Source: an uncultured Gammaproteobacteria bacterium (GTDB taxonomy: Bacteria > Pseudomonadota > Gammaproteobacteria > Pseudomonadales > Pseudohongiellaceae). Taken from it: 51,782 bases of DNA. The notes below the pieces were generated by a model that searched no databases, was not told where the DNA came from, and was given only the letters and a program-made list of their open reading frames with translations. Where the stretch lies: NCBI GenBank assembly GCA_913060695.1, contig CAJXUA010000021.1, positions 1 to 51,782 of the forward strand, read 5' to 3'. The position numbers were made by a program, and so were the translations under genes. Shown piece after piece: positions 1 through 10,209 of the stretch (its first letter is position 1; each line of letters begins with the position of its first letter).

Positions 1-44
1 CACAGAGTAGATCGTCGGCAGCGTCAGATGTGTATAAGAGACAG
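1..44 (+). other. Nextera sequencing adapter (contig-end contamination)
   Basis: This is not genomic DNA. Positions 1-3 match the end of the P5 primer, 4-11 (AGAGTAGA) match the Nextera i5 index known as S504, 12-25 match the Nextera read-1 overhang, and 26-44 are the 19-bp Tn5 mosaic end. Reading through the mosaic end creates a false ATG at 28 and the spurious N-terminus MCIRDS on the first protein. The contig therefore begins on an untrimmed read end. Confidence 0.97.
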
Positions 45-720
45 CATAGACTCCTCTGACGTGAAGACGCAAGGCACTGGTATTTTGGAAGGCGTACACG
101 CCATCCTCGTACCTGGTGGCTTCGGCATCCGTGGCGTCGAAGGCAAGATCCGCACCGTGCAGTTTGCGCGTGAGAATAAGATCCCTTATCTCGGCATCTG
201 CCTCGGCATGCAAGTTGCGGTCATCGAGTACGCTCGCAATGTAGCCGGACTACCCGAGGCGCACAGCACGGAATTTAAAGCAGATTGTAAGGACCCCGTC
301 ATTGCCTTGATCAGCGAATGGATATCGGCCGATGGTAGCAAAGAGCTACGGGATGAGAACTCCGACCTCGGGGGCACCATGCGCCTAGGTGGACAGGAAT
401 GCCGCTTGGATCCGACTTCTAAGACATTCGAGTGCTACGGCAAGGAAGTGATCGTTGAGCGTCACAGGCACCGTTATGAGGTCAACAACACCTATGTCGA
501 AGCACTACAAAAAGCTGGCCTTAAAGTGGCCGGTCGTTCGATGGATGGTACGCTGGTAGAAGTCATAGAGGTGCCAGATCACCCATGGTTTGTTAGCTGC
601 CAGTTCCACCCGGAGTTTACGTCTACACCGAGAGACGGACATCCGTTGTTTACTGGGTTCATTAAGGCGGCGCTAGAGCATCAATCGACGCTAGCCCCTA
701 AAGAGACCACGGCCGAGTAA
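45..720 (+). CDS. pyrG: CTP synthase, C-terminal part (5'-truncated by contig end)
   Basis: This is the glutamine-amidotransferase half of CTP synthase, which makes CTP from UTP, ATP and glutamine in the cytosol. Visible class-I GATase features are the oxyanion-loop segment GGFGIRG, the nucleophile elbow GICLGMQ with the catalytic Cys, the CTP-synthase-specific HRHRYEVN segment, and the C-terminal catalytic His and Glu in [16 protein letters not shown]. The synthetase domain and true start lie beyond the contig edge; the apparent start at 28 is adapter. kdsA follows after 12 bases, and pyrG-kdsA-eno is a common gammaproteobacterial operon. Confidence 0.96.
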
Positions 721-1587
<867 letters not shown>

Positions 1588-1623
1588 TACAAAAAATAAA
1601 CAAACTTTGATTGGAGAGAATAG

Positions 1624-2931
<1,308 letters not shown>

Positions 2932-2971
2932 CGCAATGCCGACGCAGGCGCGTCGGCTAGGCGGGATCACT

Positions 2972-3244
2972 ATGAAAGTTCTTGTGAGCGTACTAGTGCT
3001 GTTGTTTCTGATTCTGCAGTTTAATCTGTGGGTTGGGGAGGGCAGTTTCTCGCAGCTGCGCGATCTCGATGCCCAGGTGCAAGGGCAGGAAGTGGAGAAC
3101 CTCAGCTTAGTGGAGCGCAATCAAGAGCTCGAAGGCGAGGTTGTCGATCTCAAGGAAGGCCAAGATGCGATCGAAGAGCGCGCGCGTAGCGAGTTTGGCA
3201 TGGTGAAAGAGGGCGAGACTCTCTACATTATCGTTGACGAATAA
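2972..3244 (+). CDS. ftsB: Cell division protein FtsB
   Basis: FtsB is a small bitopic divisome protein that pairs with FtsL and FtsQ at the septum. The 90-residue product has an N-terminal membrane segment (residues 3-20, VLVSVLVLLFLILQFNLWVG), then a heptad-rich coiled coil (about 28-68), and ends in the conserved FGMVKEGETLY segment. ATG 2972 was chosen because the in-frame ORF upstream (to 2876) overlaps the end of eno and reads as non-FtsB sequence; 2972 puts the membrane segment at the N-terminus as in the family. The eno-ftsB-ispD order is canonical. Confidence 0.92.
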   Translation: MKVLVSVLVLLFLILQFNLWVGEGSFSQLRDLDAQVQGQEVENLSLVERNQELEGEVVDLKEGQDAIEERARSEFGMVKEGETLYIIVDE

Positions 3245-3266
3245 AGACCCTTTCTAATTAAGTGTA

Positions 3267-3288
3267 GATGCCGGTGTAAGCCGGCATC
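3267..3288 (+). other. Hairpin between ftsB and ispD
   Basis: A perfect 8-bp inverted repeat (GATGCCGG and CCGGCATC) is separated by a 6-base loop in the 121-bp ftsB-ispD gap. There is no following T-run, so it is not a clear intrinsic terminator. It could be an attenuating or mRNA-stabilising structure. Confidence 0.4.
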
Positions 3289-3365
3289 GGTGCTTCTAGG
3301 CTAGTACAATCGAAGCTCCCCTTCGGCTGAGAACAGCCAAGAGTGCTTACTTACAGAGACAGTTT

Positions 3366-4079
3366 ATGGCGATTTGGGCAATAGTACCTGCAGCAGGCAT
3401 TGGGGCGCGCATGAATAGCGAGATGCCCAAGCAATACCTCGCCATCGATGGCCAGTCGGTGATTGCCCATACCCTACAACGCCTCGCCGGTTTGGCTGAC
3501 TTACGAGCAACCGTAATAGCCCTGCATCCACAAGATTCACTGTGGGCGCAGCACGGTGTGGCGCTGCACGAAGGACTGATGACTTGTAGCGGGGGTGAAC
3601 AGCGCTGTCAGTCGGTGCTCAATGGTTTGTATGCACTGGCAGGATTAGCGAATGACGACGATTGGGTACTAGTGCACGATGCGGTGCGACCCTGTGTGCG
3701 CCTCGAAGATATCGAAACGCTGCTGCGCGAAGTCGAGAATCATCCAGTCGGTGGTCTGTTAGGCATCCCGGTAAGCAGCACCTTGAAGCTGGCGAACGAG
3801 AGTGGCGACATAGTGGCCACGATGCCACGCGATGACATGTGGCAGGCCAGTACCCCACAAGCGTTTCGCTATGGGCAATTGCGCGAAGTATTGGAACAGT
3901 CTGTCGCGCAAGGCGATTTCGTAACTGACGAGGCTGCTGCGATGGAGAAGGCGGGCTATACGCCACGCTTAGTACGTGGTGGCGCCGATAATATCAAGAT
4001 TACCTATCCCGACGACCTGCGTATGGCCGGCGTGATATTGCAGGCGCAGGCGCAAAGCGCCACAAGCAAAGAGGCGTAG
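3366..4079 (+). CDS. ispD: 2-C-methyl-D-erythritol 4-phosphate cytidylyltransferase
   Basis: IspD joins CTP and MEP to form CDP-ME in the non-mevalonate (MEP) isoprenoid pathway. The 237-residue protein starts with the nucleotide-binding segment IVPAAGIGARM followed by MPKQYLAIDG with the conserved Lys. It also has VLVHDAVRPCV, DMWQASTPQAFR, VTDEAAAMEKAG and the C-terminal NIKITYPDDL. Its CTP substrate is produced by PyrG encoded upstream. Only 5 bp separate it from ispF, which catalyses a later step, so the two are almost certainly translated from one message. Confidence 0.97.
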   Translation: MAIWAIVPAAGIGARMNSEMPKQYLAIDGQSVIAHTLQRLAGLADLRATVIALHPQDSLWAQHGVALHEGLMTCSGGEQRCQSVLNGLYALAGLANDDDWVLVHDAVRPCVRLEDIETLLREVENHPVGGLLGIPVSSTLKLANESGDIVATMPRDDMWQASTPQAFRYGQLREVLEQSVAQGDFVTDEAAAMEKAGYTPRLVRGGADNIKITYPDDLRMAGVILQAQAQSATSKEA

Positions 4080-4084
4080 GGCGT

Positions 4085-4585
4085 ATGTGGGATCGAATTC
4101 GAACTGGGCACGGCTATGACGCACACCGTTTCGCCGCAGGCTTGTTGCCGAATAAGCCTTTTGTGCTAGGGGGCGTTAGCATCCCTCACGACAAGAGCCT
4201 GCTCGCCCATTCCGATGGTGATGCGGTAATCCACGCGCTCTGCGATGCCTTGCTGGGGGCAATTGGCCGCGGCGATATAGGACGGCACTTCCCAGATACC
4301 GACCCCGAGTTTAGCAACATCGATAGCGGGCTACTGCTACAGCGTGTGTGCGGGTTTTTACAAGATAGTGACTGGCTTGTCGGCAATGTCGACATCACGA
4401 TTCTCGCCCAGTCACCGCGAATGGCCCCGCATATCGACGCGATGTGCCAGCGCCTGTCGAGTCTTATGAATATTAGTGCGCAACAAGTGAATGTGAAAGC
4501 TTCCACAACCGAAGGCATGGGCTTCGTTGGTCGAAAAGAAGGGATCGAAACATATGCCGTGGTGCTGATCTATCGCGACAAATAA
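4085..4585 (+). CDS. ispF: 2-C-methyl-D-erythritol 2,4-cyclodiphosphate synthase
   Basis: IspF cyclises CDP-ME-2-phosphate to MEcPP with release of CMP. The 166 residues include the metal-binding N-terminus RTGHGYDAHRF (Asp and His ligands), LAHSDGDAVIHALCDALLGA with the third ligand His, GDIGRHFPDTDPEF, and the C-terminal KASTTEGMGFVGRKEGI loop. The start is the ATG at 4085, 5 bp after ispD. Family trimers bind one Zn per subunit; the ligands are intact here. Confidence 0.97.
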   Translation: MWDRIRTGHGYDAHRFAAGLLPNKPFVLGGVSIPHDKSLLAHSDGDAVIHALCDALLGAIGRGDIGRHFPDTDPEFSNIDSGLLLQRVCGFLQDSDWLVGNVDITILAQSPRMAPHIDAMCQRLSSLMNISAQQVNVKASTTEGMGFVGRKEGIETYAVVLIYRDK

Positions 4586-4629
4586 GTCTCATATGGGCGC
4601 ATCTGGCGCACCACAGGTAGGGCGGCAAG

Positions 4630-5712
4630 ATGAGTGAAGCGCAGGAAGCGTTCGGACGTTTAGGATTTGCTCTCGGGGCGCCGCAAGTGGCGGCGGTATT
4701 TAAGCAGTCGGCGCAAGATTTTAGAGTTAACGAAGACCTAGGATTCGAGCTAAGCGGGGAAGGCCAGCATCTATGCTTGTATATCCGTAAGACCGAAGTG
4801 AATACGCAGCATGTAGTAAGACATCTGGCTCGTCTTGCCAATGTCCGAGAGCGCGATATCGGCTATGCGGGCTTGAAGGATCATATGGGGGTGTGCGAGC
4901 AGTGGCTGAGTATCTACCAAGCAAAGGCGCAGGAGGTGGACCTTAGTAGCCTTGCGCAAATCGGGGTAGAGGTATTGAGCAGCGTCCGCAATAGCCGCAA
5001 GATTCGTCGCGGCAGTCATCGCAGCAACGGCTTCAGCATCGTCCTGCGTGACTTTGTCAGCACTGCAAAGGCCCCGCTAGCGGCTGAAGAGGTGCGCGAA
5101 GACATAGAGGCACGACTGAGCCAAATACGCGCCCTAGGTGTACCGAATTACTTCGGAGAGCAGCGCTTTGGGCACGCTCACAGCAATATCTTGATGGCGC
5201 AGCGACTGTTTAGTGGAGAGTTGCGTCTCAAGAAGGGCTTCAAGCGCGGCATGTTACTTTCGGCGGCGCGCTCTTTCGTCTTCAATGCTGTGCTAAGTGA
5301 ACGGGTAAAGCAGAACAATTGGGATCAACATCTGCTTGGCGATGTAATGAACCTTGCCGGCACTGGTAGTGTGTTCGAGGCACCCGAATGGGGCGAGACG
5401 CTCGCACGACGTTTGGACGTAAAAGATATACATCCAACGGGGCCGCTATGGGGCAAAGGGGCGCTGCGCTCAAGTGCCGAGGCAGCGGCGGTGGAGATGG
5501 CGGTGGCCACTGCACAAGCGGATCTGTGCAAGGGTTTGGAAGCCGCGGGCCTAGAGCAGGAGCGACGTAGCCTAAGGCTCATTGCGGCCGACCTGAATTG
5601 GAATTGGTTAGACGACGATAGTTTAGAATTGAGTTTCGCGCTGCCGCCGGGCACTTATGCCACGGCTGTACTGCGTGAACTGTGTGTGCTCAAAGAGGCA
5701 AAGAACGAGTGA
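4630..5712 (+). CDS. truD: tRNA pseudouridine(13) synthase TruD
   Basis: TruD converts U13 of tRNA(Glu) to pseudouridine. The 360-residue protein has the TruD-type N-terminus (DFRVNEDLGFELSGEG), VNTQHVVRHLAR, and the catalytic segment GYAGLKDHMG with the nucleophilic Asp at about residue 83. The family-specific insertion domain with VPNYFGEQRFG and the RSFVFNAVLSERV helix follow. The C-terminus has LPPGTYATAVLREL. It overlaps nothing and is followed after 5 bp by pcm; in most gammaproteobacteria surE would come in between. Confidence 0.95.
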   Translation: MSEAQEAFGRLGFALGAPQVAAVFKQSAQDFRVNEDLGFELSGEGQHLCLYIRKTEVNTQHVVRHLARLANVRERDIGYAGLKDHMGVCEQWLSIYQAKAQEVDLSSLAQIGVEVLSSVRNSRKIRRGSHRSNGFSIVLRDFVSTAKAPLAAEEVREDIEARLSQIRALGVPNYFGEQRFGHAHSNILMAQRLFSGELRLKKGFKRGMLLSAARSFVFNAVLSERVKQNNWDQHLLGDVMNLAGTGSVFEAPEWGETLARRLDVKDIHPTGPLWGKGALRSSAEAAAVEMAVATAQADLCKGLEAAGLEQERRSLRLIAADLNWNWLDDDSLELSFALPPGTYATAVLRELCVLKEAKNE

Positions 5713-5717
5713 CGACT

Positions 5718-6395
5718 ATGAATTTGGCTGGCATTGGTATGACATCCCAGAGGACGCGTGAGCGTCTGGTAGGGCGATTATTGGAGCAGGGAATAAAGCA
5801 TTGGGGGGTGTTGGATGTCGTGCGTAGTACGCCACGTCATATCTTCCTCGATGAGGCTCTCTCCCATCGCGCCTATGAAGATGTCGCATTACCCATCGGT
5901 TATAACCAGACCATCTCCCAACCCTATATCGTGGCCAAGATGACCGAGGCGGTTCTTAATAATCATCCGTCTTTGGACACTGGCAAGCTTAATAATGTGT
6001 TGGAGATCGGCACGGGTTGCGGCTACCAGACGGCGATTATCGCGCCACTGGCTCGCAAAGTGTATTCGGTGGAGCGCATCAAGCCCTTGCTGGAGAAGGC
6101 GCGTAAGAATATTCGAGTGCTCGGCCTAAACAATGTGCAGTTCAAGCACGACGATGGGAGCATGGGCTGGAAAGAGAAGGGGCCCTTCGACGCCATCATC
6201 GCCGCAGCCGCGCCGCGCCGAGTGCCTGAAGAGTTATTGGCACAGTTAGCAGAAGGCGGTCGTCTCATTATTCCCATTGGTGGCGAGGACGTGCAGGAGT
6301 TGCGTTTGATTACCCGGCAGGGCGATGAGTTTCATACCGAGGTAGTGGCGACAGTACGCTTCGTGCCACTTTTCATCGGCTCGATTCAGAACTAA
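5718..6395 (+). CDS. pcm: Protein-L-isoaspartate O-methyltransferase
   Basis: Pcm repairs isoaspartyl residues in aged proteins with S-adenosylmethionine. The 225-residue product contains SQRTRERLVGRL, DVVRSTPRHIFLDEALSHRAYEDVALPI, GYNQTISQPYIVAKM with the family's substrate-loop residues, and the Rossmann SAM-binding motif VLEIGTGCGYQTAI. It continues with VYSVERIKPL and the C-terminal RFVPLFI. ATG 5718 was chosen; an in-frame upstream start at 5682 would overlap truD and add non-family residues, and a GTG at 5709 is also possible. The next gene starts 18 bp downstream. Confidence 0.96.
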   Translation: MNLAGIGMTSQRTRERLVGRLLEQGIKHWGVLDVVRSTPRHIFLDEALSHRAYEDVALPIGYNQTISQPYIVAKMTEAVLNNHPSLDTGKLNNVLEIGTGCGYQTAIIAPLARKVYSVERIKPLLEKARKNIRVLGLNNVQFKHDDGSMGWKEKGPFDAIIAAAAPRRVPEELLAQLAEGGRLIIPIGGEDVQELRLITRQGDEFHTEVVATVRFVPLFIGSIQN

Positions 6396-6413
6396 GGGCT
6401 GCAGCGGAGTACT

Positions 6414-7334
6414 ATGGAAGTTTCTTCAGCTAAAACCTTGCGCGGCAGTTTGCTCCTGTTTGTCAAAGGCATGGCGATGGGCGTAGCGGATTCCGTGCCG
6501 GGTGTCTCCGGTGGCACTATCGCCGTGATGGCGGGCATATATGAGGAGTTGATTCACTCCCTCAAGAACCTCAACCCAGTGTCGTTATGGGAGTATCGTA
6601 AACTCGGGCTCGCGGGTTTTTGGCGCAGCATCAATGGCAACTTCTTATTGGTCCTGCTCCTAGGCATCGTCAGCGCACTCTATCTGAGTGCTAACACCGT
6701 TTTGTATTTGTTGGAGACTCACTACCCGCAGCTGATGGCATTTTTCTGCGGCTTAGTGCTTGGCTCGACGTTTTTCTTGCGTCGGCAAGTGCTTCGTTGG
6801 GGTGGCGTTGAGGGGTCCTTCCTGATCTTGGGAATCGGCATCACGCTCCTTATCGCGTTCATCAACCCACTGGCTGGCCAGAGCACTTATCTTTATTTAT
6901 TCCTGTGTGGGGCAATAGCCATTAGCGCAATGATCCTGCCCGGGATCTCCGGGGCGTTCATCCTGCTTCTACTGGGGGTCTACGACTATGTGTTGGCGGC
7001 ATTGCGAGCACTCGATGTTGGGGTTATCGTAGTCTTCGCTGCAGGCTGTGCCACGGGGCTGCTAAGCTTCTCCCATCTGCTGTCTTGGACATTTCGCCAC
7101 TACCGCGAGCAGACTTATGCGTTCCTGACTGGCATGTTGTTAGCCTCTATAGTGGTGCTGTGGCCTTGGAAACTGACACCCGAGCATGGCGCTATAGGCG
7201 CAAGCTATCTATCGCCAAGCGCCTACGCGGCCGCGACCGGAACCACGGTGAATGCGCTAACTGCTCTTGGCTTTTTTATACTAGGCTTTGCTTTAGTGAC
7301 TATTTTTGAAAGAATCAGTCGCAGGCGCTCCTGA
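6414..7334 (+). CDS. DUF368 membrane protein, probable undecaprenyl-phosphate transporter (PopT-type)
   Basis: This is a polytopic inner-membrane protein of 306 residues. It carries the DUF368 signature near the N-terminus (GMAMGVADSVPGVSGGTIAVMAGIYEEL) and a second, related segment in the middle (ISAMILPGISGAFILLLLGVYDYVL), giving an internal repeat. About eight hydrophobic stretches are visible. Members of this family have been shown to recycle the lipid carrier undecaprenyl phosphate across the inner membrane (the PopT proteins); the role here is by family. The gene lies between pcm and nlpD, so it is embedded in an envelope and stress block. Its 3' end overlaps the longer, less likely nlpD ORF. 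Confidence 0.88.
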   Translation: MEVSSAKTLRGSLLLFVKGMAMGVADSVPGVSGGTIAVMAGIYEELIHSLKNLNPVSLWEYRKLGLAGFWRSINGNFLLVLLLGIVSALYLSANTVLYLLETHYPQLMAFFCGLVLGSTFFLRRQVLRWGGVEGSFLILGIGITLLIAFINPLAGQSTYLYLFLCGAIAISAMILPGISGAFILLLLGVYDYVLAALRALDVGVIVVFAAGCATGLLSFSHLLSWTFRHYREQTYAFLTGMLLASIVVLWPWKLTPEHGAIGASYLSPSAYAAATGTTVNALTALGFFILGFALVTIFERISRRRS

Positions 7335-7371
7335 ACCAGGTGCGCTCTATGTACGAATCAATGGAAACCTT

Positions 7372-8472
7372 ATGTTGCTAGCAAAATTTACTATCTGCCT
7401 GCCTCGTCAAGTAACAATAGGGCGCAGCGCCGCGCTGTTGGCTGTGTTGCTGCTGCAGGCTTGCGGTGGTCGTTATCAGGCACCACTCGACGACCAGAGC
7501 CGCGTGCTGGAGAGACAAGCGCCTCCTATCTATTCCACCACTGGCACGACGAGCAATACAGCGCCTGCTCCAGCACCCGCCGTACGTAGTAGTGCCTCCA
7601 CTGTTGGGGCCGGAGTGCGAGTGCAGCCAGCTCCTGGCGTGAGTGTCAATGTGGCGAACGAGCCAGGCGCAATTCAGCGCAGTAGCATCGGTCGTGCGCC
7701 TATTGGCGCCGCTACCTCCTCAGGTTCTGCCGCTGTTAGCCCTGCGGCAAGCAACCCAGCAGCTTCCTCAAGCGCTCCTCTTGCGAACACAGCTCCCGTG
7801 TCGGCGGGCGTGCAGATGCATACGGTAGCGCGCGGAGACACTCTGTACTCAATCGCATGGCGCTATTCCGTGGACTATCGCGCATTGGCTGTGGCTAATA
7901 ATCTCGCGGCACCCTATACCATCTATCCTAATCAGCAGTTGAATGTGAATATCAGCAACGTCAGCAACAATGCCATAAGCAATGTGCCCACTATCCCAGT
8001 GGCGCCAGCCGGCGACCCCGCTGTAAATGTCGGTGAGCGTCCAGTTGCCGCTGTTGCGAATCGTAGAGTGGGCAGTGTAGCTACTAGGGTTGTAGAGGGT
8101 GTGCTTTGGCAGTGGCCTGTTGAGGGGCGCGTAGTGCGTGGTTATAGTGCGAGTGCCGAGAGCACGAGCAAAGGCATCGATATTGGCGGGCGCCGTGGCG
8201 AGCCCGTATATGCGGCAGCGGATGGCGACGTGGTTTATTCAGGTCGTGGCATTCAAGGGCAGGGCGATCTCATTATCATCCGCCACAACGCGCGTTTCCT
8301 CTCCGCATATTCTCACAACAGCAATATGCTAGTGACAGAGGGTGCACGCATTCGCGCCGGTGATAAAATTGCAGAGCTTGGCACCGACCCGCGCGGCGCC
8401 GAGCTTTTGCATTTCGAAGTACGGGTCGACGGCAAGCCAGCAGACCCTATCCAATACCTTCCTCCTCGCTAA
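7372..8472 (+). CDS. nlpD: Murein hydrolase activator NlpD (LysM and LytM lipoprotein)
   Basis: NlpD is an outer-membrane lipoprotein that activates the amidase AmiC during cell separation. From ATG 7372 the N-terminus is a signal peptide ending in the lipobox LQAC (Cys at about residue 31). Then come a Pro/Ala/Ser-rich linker, a LysM peptidoglycan-binding domain (HTVARGDTLYSIAWRYSVDY), and a C-terminal M23/LytM domain. That domain has KGIDIGGRRGEPVYAAADG and LHFEVRVDGKPADPIQYLP. The Zn-binding His-x3-Asp of active M23 peptidases is replaced by GIDIGG, so it should be an activator rather than an enzyme, as in NlpD generally. An in-frame TTG at 7306 would overlap the DUF368 gene and is less likely. 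Confidence 0.94.
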   Translation: MLLAKFTICLPRQVTIGRSAALLAVLLLQACGGRYQAPLDDQSRVLERQAPPIYSTTGTTSNTAPAPAPAVRSSASTVGAGVRVQPAPGVSVNVANEPGAIQRSSIGRAPIGAATSSGSAAVSPAASNPAASSSAPLANTAPVSAGVQMHTVARGDTLYSIAWRYSVDYRALAVANNLAAPYTIYPNQQLNVNISNVSNNAISNVPTIPVAPAGDPAVNVGERPVAAVANRRVGSVATRVVEGVLWQWPVEGRVVRGYSASAESTSKGIDIGGRRGEPVYAAADGDVVYSGRGIQGQGDLIIIRHNARFLSAYSHNSNMLVTEGARIRAGDKIAELGTDPRGAELLHFEVRVDGKPADPIQYLPPR

Positions 8473-8484
8473 GCGAACTCGATG

Positions 8485-8512
8485 CTGCCTGCGCCATATA
8501 GCGCGCAGGCAG
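8485..8512 (+). other. Hairpin downstream of nlpD
   Basis: A perfect 10-bp stem (CTGCCTGCGC with GCGCAGGCAG) and an 8-base loop lie 13 bp after the nlpD stop. There is no T-tract, so termination efficiency is uncertain. It could partly insulate rpoS from nlpD transcription. Confidence 0.45.
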
Positions 8513-8565
8513 TAAGTTCTAGACTATTCGATCTTTATCTTCCATTAAATTCGTGGGATTTTTAC

Positions 8566-8594
8566 TTGTCCCACAAATATGACGATGCTAGTAT
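8566..8594 (+). promoter_or_regulatory. Putative sigma-70 promoter for rpoS
   Basis: TTGTCC (8566-8571) and TAGTAT (8589-8594) are separated by exactly 17 bp, and a TGC immediately before the -10 element gives an extended -10. It lies 107 bp upstream of the rpoS ATG, in the intergenic region after the nlpD hairpin. In Escherichia coli the main rpoS promoter lies inside nlpD; whether that also holds here cannot be seen. Confidence 0.5.
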
Positions 8595-8700
8595 TTTCTT
8601 CACTGGAGATTCGGAACGAGCGTTGTAACAAAAATAATTCATGCATTTCTCCTCTCGGCTGCTCCGAATGTCCACAAAATAGCCGTGTGGGAGGGTGCTC

Positions 8701-9702
8701 ATGGAAGATAATTCTCAAGATGACAGGGAGCGCATCATGGAGCAATTAGCGAAGGAAGGGGGTTCGGACCTTGCGGGGTCGCAGCAGAACGAAGAAGAAA
8801 CGCATAATCGAGTTGCGATCAGCGAGCAGATTAAGAACTTCGATTTGAAGGCTGAAAAAGCCGCAGGAAATAGGCGCGAGGCCGATGTCACGAGACTCTA
8901 TCTCAATGAGATAGGGGGCGCGGATTTGCTTAGCGCGGACGACGAGGTGCATTTCGCTAGGCTCGCCCGTCGCGGCGACGCCGCTGGTCGCAAGCGTATG
9001 ATCGTGAGCAATCTGCGTTTGGTGGTGCGCATCGCGCGGCGTTATCTCAACCGAGGTTTAACACTTTTGGACCTCATTCAAGAGGGCAATCTTGGCCTTC
9101 TGCGAGCGGTAGAGAAGTTCGACCCCGAACGCGGTTTTCGATTCTCTACCTATTCCACATGGTGGATTCGACAGACCATCGAACGCGCCCTGATGAATCA
9201 GACGCGCACTATTCGCCTGCCCATTCATATCGTAAAGGAACTCAATAGTTATTTGCGTATCTCGCGCGAGTGTCTCAACGAAGACGATCGAGAGACCGTG
9301 CCTGAGCAGATAGCGAAGGCTTTGAATAAACCGCTGGCCGACGTGCAGCGCATACTGGCCTATAACGAGCGGGTTATATCCGCCGACAGTGCGTTGGTGC
9401 CGGGGCAGGATCAGACTATTGTCGAGACGATGCAGGCCTCGGAGCAGCACGCACCCAGCACCATGCTACAGAATCACGAGGTGCGCGAGGCAGTGTTGAG
9501 TTGGCTGCATATGCTCAACACCAAGCAATGCGACGTAATCGTGCGGCGCTTCGGATTTCATGGACATGATGCGGGTACGCTAGAGCAGGTAGGCCGGGAG
9601 ATTGGACTCACACGGGAACGTGTGCGGCAGATTCAACTAGAGGCATTGCAGCGGCTGCGGGAACTAGCGTCGGAGTCGGGTTTCGATGCTAGGAGTTGGT
9701 AA
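8701..9702 (+). CDS. rpoS: RNA polymerase sigma factor RpoS
   Basis: RpoS is the stationary-phase and general stress sigma factor. The protein (333 residues from ATG 8701) has region 1.2 ([32 protein letters not shown]) and region 2 with core-binding and -10 recognition (RNLxLV-type [47 protein letters not shown]). Regions 3 and 4 follow, the latter with the helix-turn-helix [30 protein letters not shown] at 8689-8694, about 6 bp upstream, favours ATG 8701 over the in-frame GTG at 8695. The context nlpD-rpoS-fdxA-mutS separates it from rpoD and rpoH paralogues. Confidence 0.96.
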   Translation: MEDNSQDDRERIMEQLAKEGGSDLAGSQQNEEETHNRVAISEQIKNFDLKAEKAAGNRREADVTRLYLNEIGGADLLSADDEVHFARLARRGDAAGRKRMIVSNLRLVVRIARRYLNRGLTLLDLIQEGNLGLLRAVEKFDPERGFRFSTYSTWWIRQTIERALMNQTRTIRLPIHIVKELNSYLRISRECLNEDDRETVPEQIAKALNKPLADVQRILAYNERVISADSALVPGQDQTIVETMQASEQHAPSTMLQNHEVREAVLSWLHMLNTKQCDVIVRRFGFHGHDAGTLEQVGREIGLTRERVRQIQLEALQRLRELASESGFDARSW

Positions 9703-9713
9703 CAGCCTATAAA

Positions 9714-9738
9714 GGAGCCTTCTAGGGTAGAAGGCTCC
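9714..9738. terminator. Hairpin between convergent rpoS and fdxA
   Basis: A perfect 11-bp inverted repeat (GGAGCCTTCTA / TAGAAGGCTCC) has a 3-base loop and begins 11 bp after the rpoS stop. It is symmetric and lies in the convergent rpoS-fdxA gap, so it can act on both strands. The T-run is weak, so the call rests on stem strength and position. Confidence 0.65.
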
Positions 9739-9742
9739 CAGG

Positions 9743-9776
9743 AGAAGCCGAAGTGGCGACTACTCGGCTTCTTTTA
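9743..9776 (+). terminator. Intrinsic terminator at the rpoS/fdxA boundary
   Basis: The 9-bp stem AGAAGCCGA / TCGGCTTCT has a 12-base loop and is followed by TTTA, giving a modest rho-independent terminator for rpoS. Its right arm overlaps the last codons of fdxA on the opposite strand. Confidence 0.55.
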
Positions 9777-10092
9777 TCAGGTGTTCGATCTTGCCGGGTA
9801 CACCCTTCCACTTCTCGGCATCTTCCAAGGCGGGTTTCATCTCGGTGATATTGGGCCATTTCTCCGCGAGTTCTGCATTGAGCACCAAGAACTGCTGCTG
9901 ATCCTCTGGCAACTCGTCTTCGGCATAGATTGCATCCACCGGGCACTCCGGCTCGCAAAGCGCGCAGTCGATACACTCGTCTGGATGGATGACTAGGAAA
10001 TTCGGGCCTTCATAGAAACAGTCCACGGGGCATACTTCCACACAGTCTGTGTGCTTACAAAGAATGCAGTTTTCGCCAACAACAAATGTCAT
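9760..10092 (-). CDS. fdxA: 7Fe ferredoxin (Azotobacter FdI type)
   Basis: This is a small soluble electron carrier with one 3Fe-4S and one 4Fe-4S cluster. The 110-residue protein has the pattern C9-x2-C12-x4-C17-x3-C21-P and C40-x2-C43-x2-C46-x3-C50-P. By comparison with Azotobacter FdI, C9, C17 and C50 would hold the 3Fe cluster and C21, C40, C43 and C46 the 4Fe cluster. The C-terminal extension of about 50 residues is typical. It lies downstream of mutS on the same strand and faces rpoS, as in Pseudomonas-like genomes. A second copy sits in the island at 25200. Confidence 0.95.
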   Translation of the reverse strand: MTFVVGENCILCKHTDCVEVCPVDCFYEGPNFLVIHPDECIDCALCEPECPVDAIYAEDELPEDQQQFLVLNAELAEKWPNITEMKPALEDAEKWKGVPGKIEHLIKEAE

Positions 10093-10209
10093 GATCTCTC
10101 CATCTCACAGGGCCCGAGTAGTCGGGGGTCATTCAAAGGGGGCAATTATAAATAGGTTGCGCCGAACATGGAAAATTCTTTTTCCGATATCGCTTAGTTA
10201 ATTCGCCGT

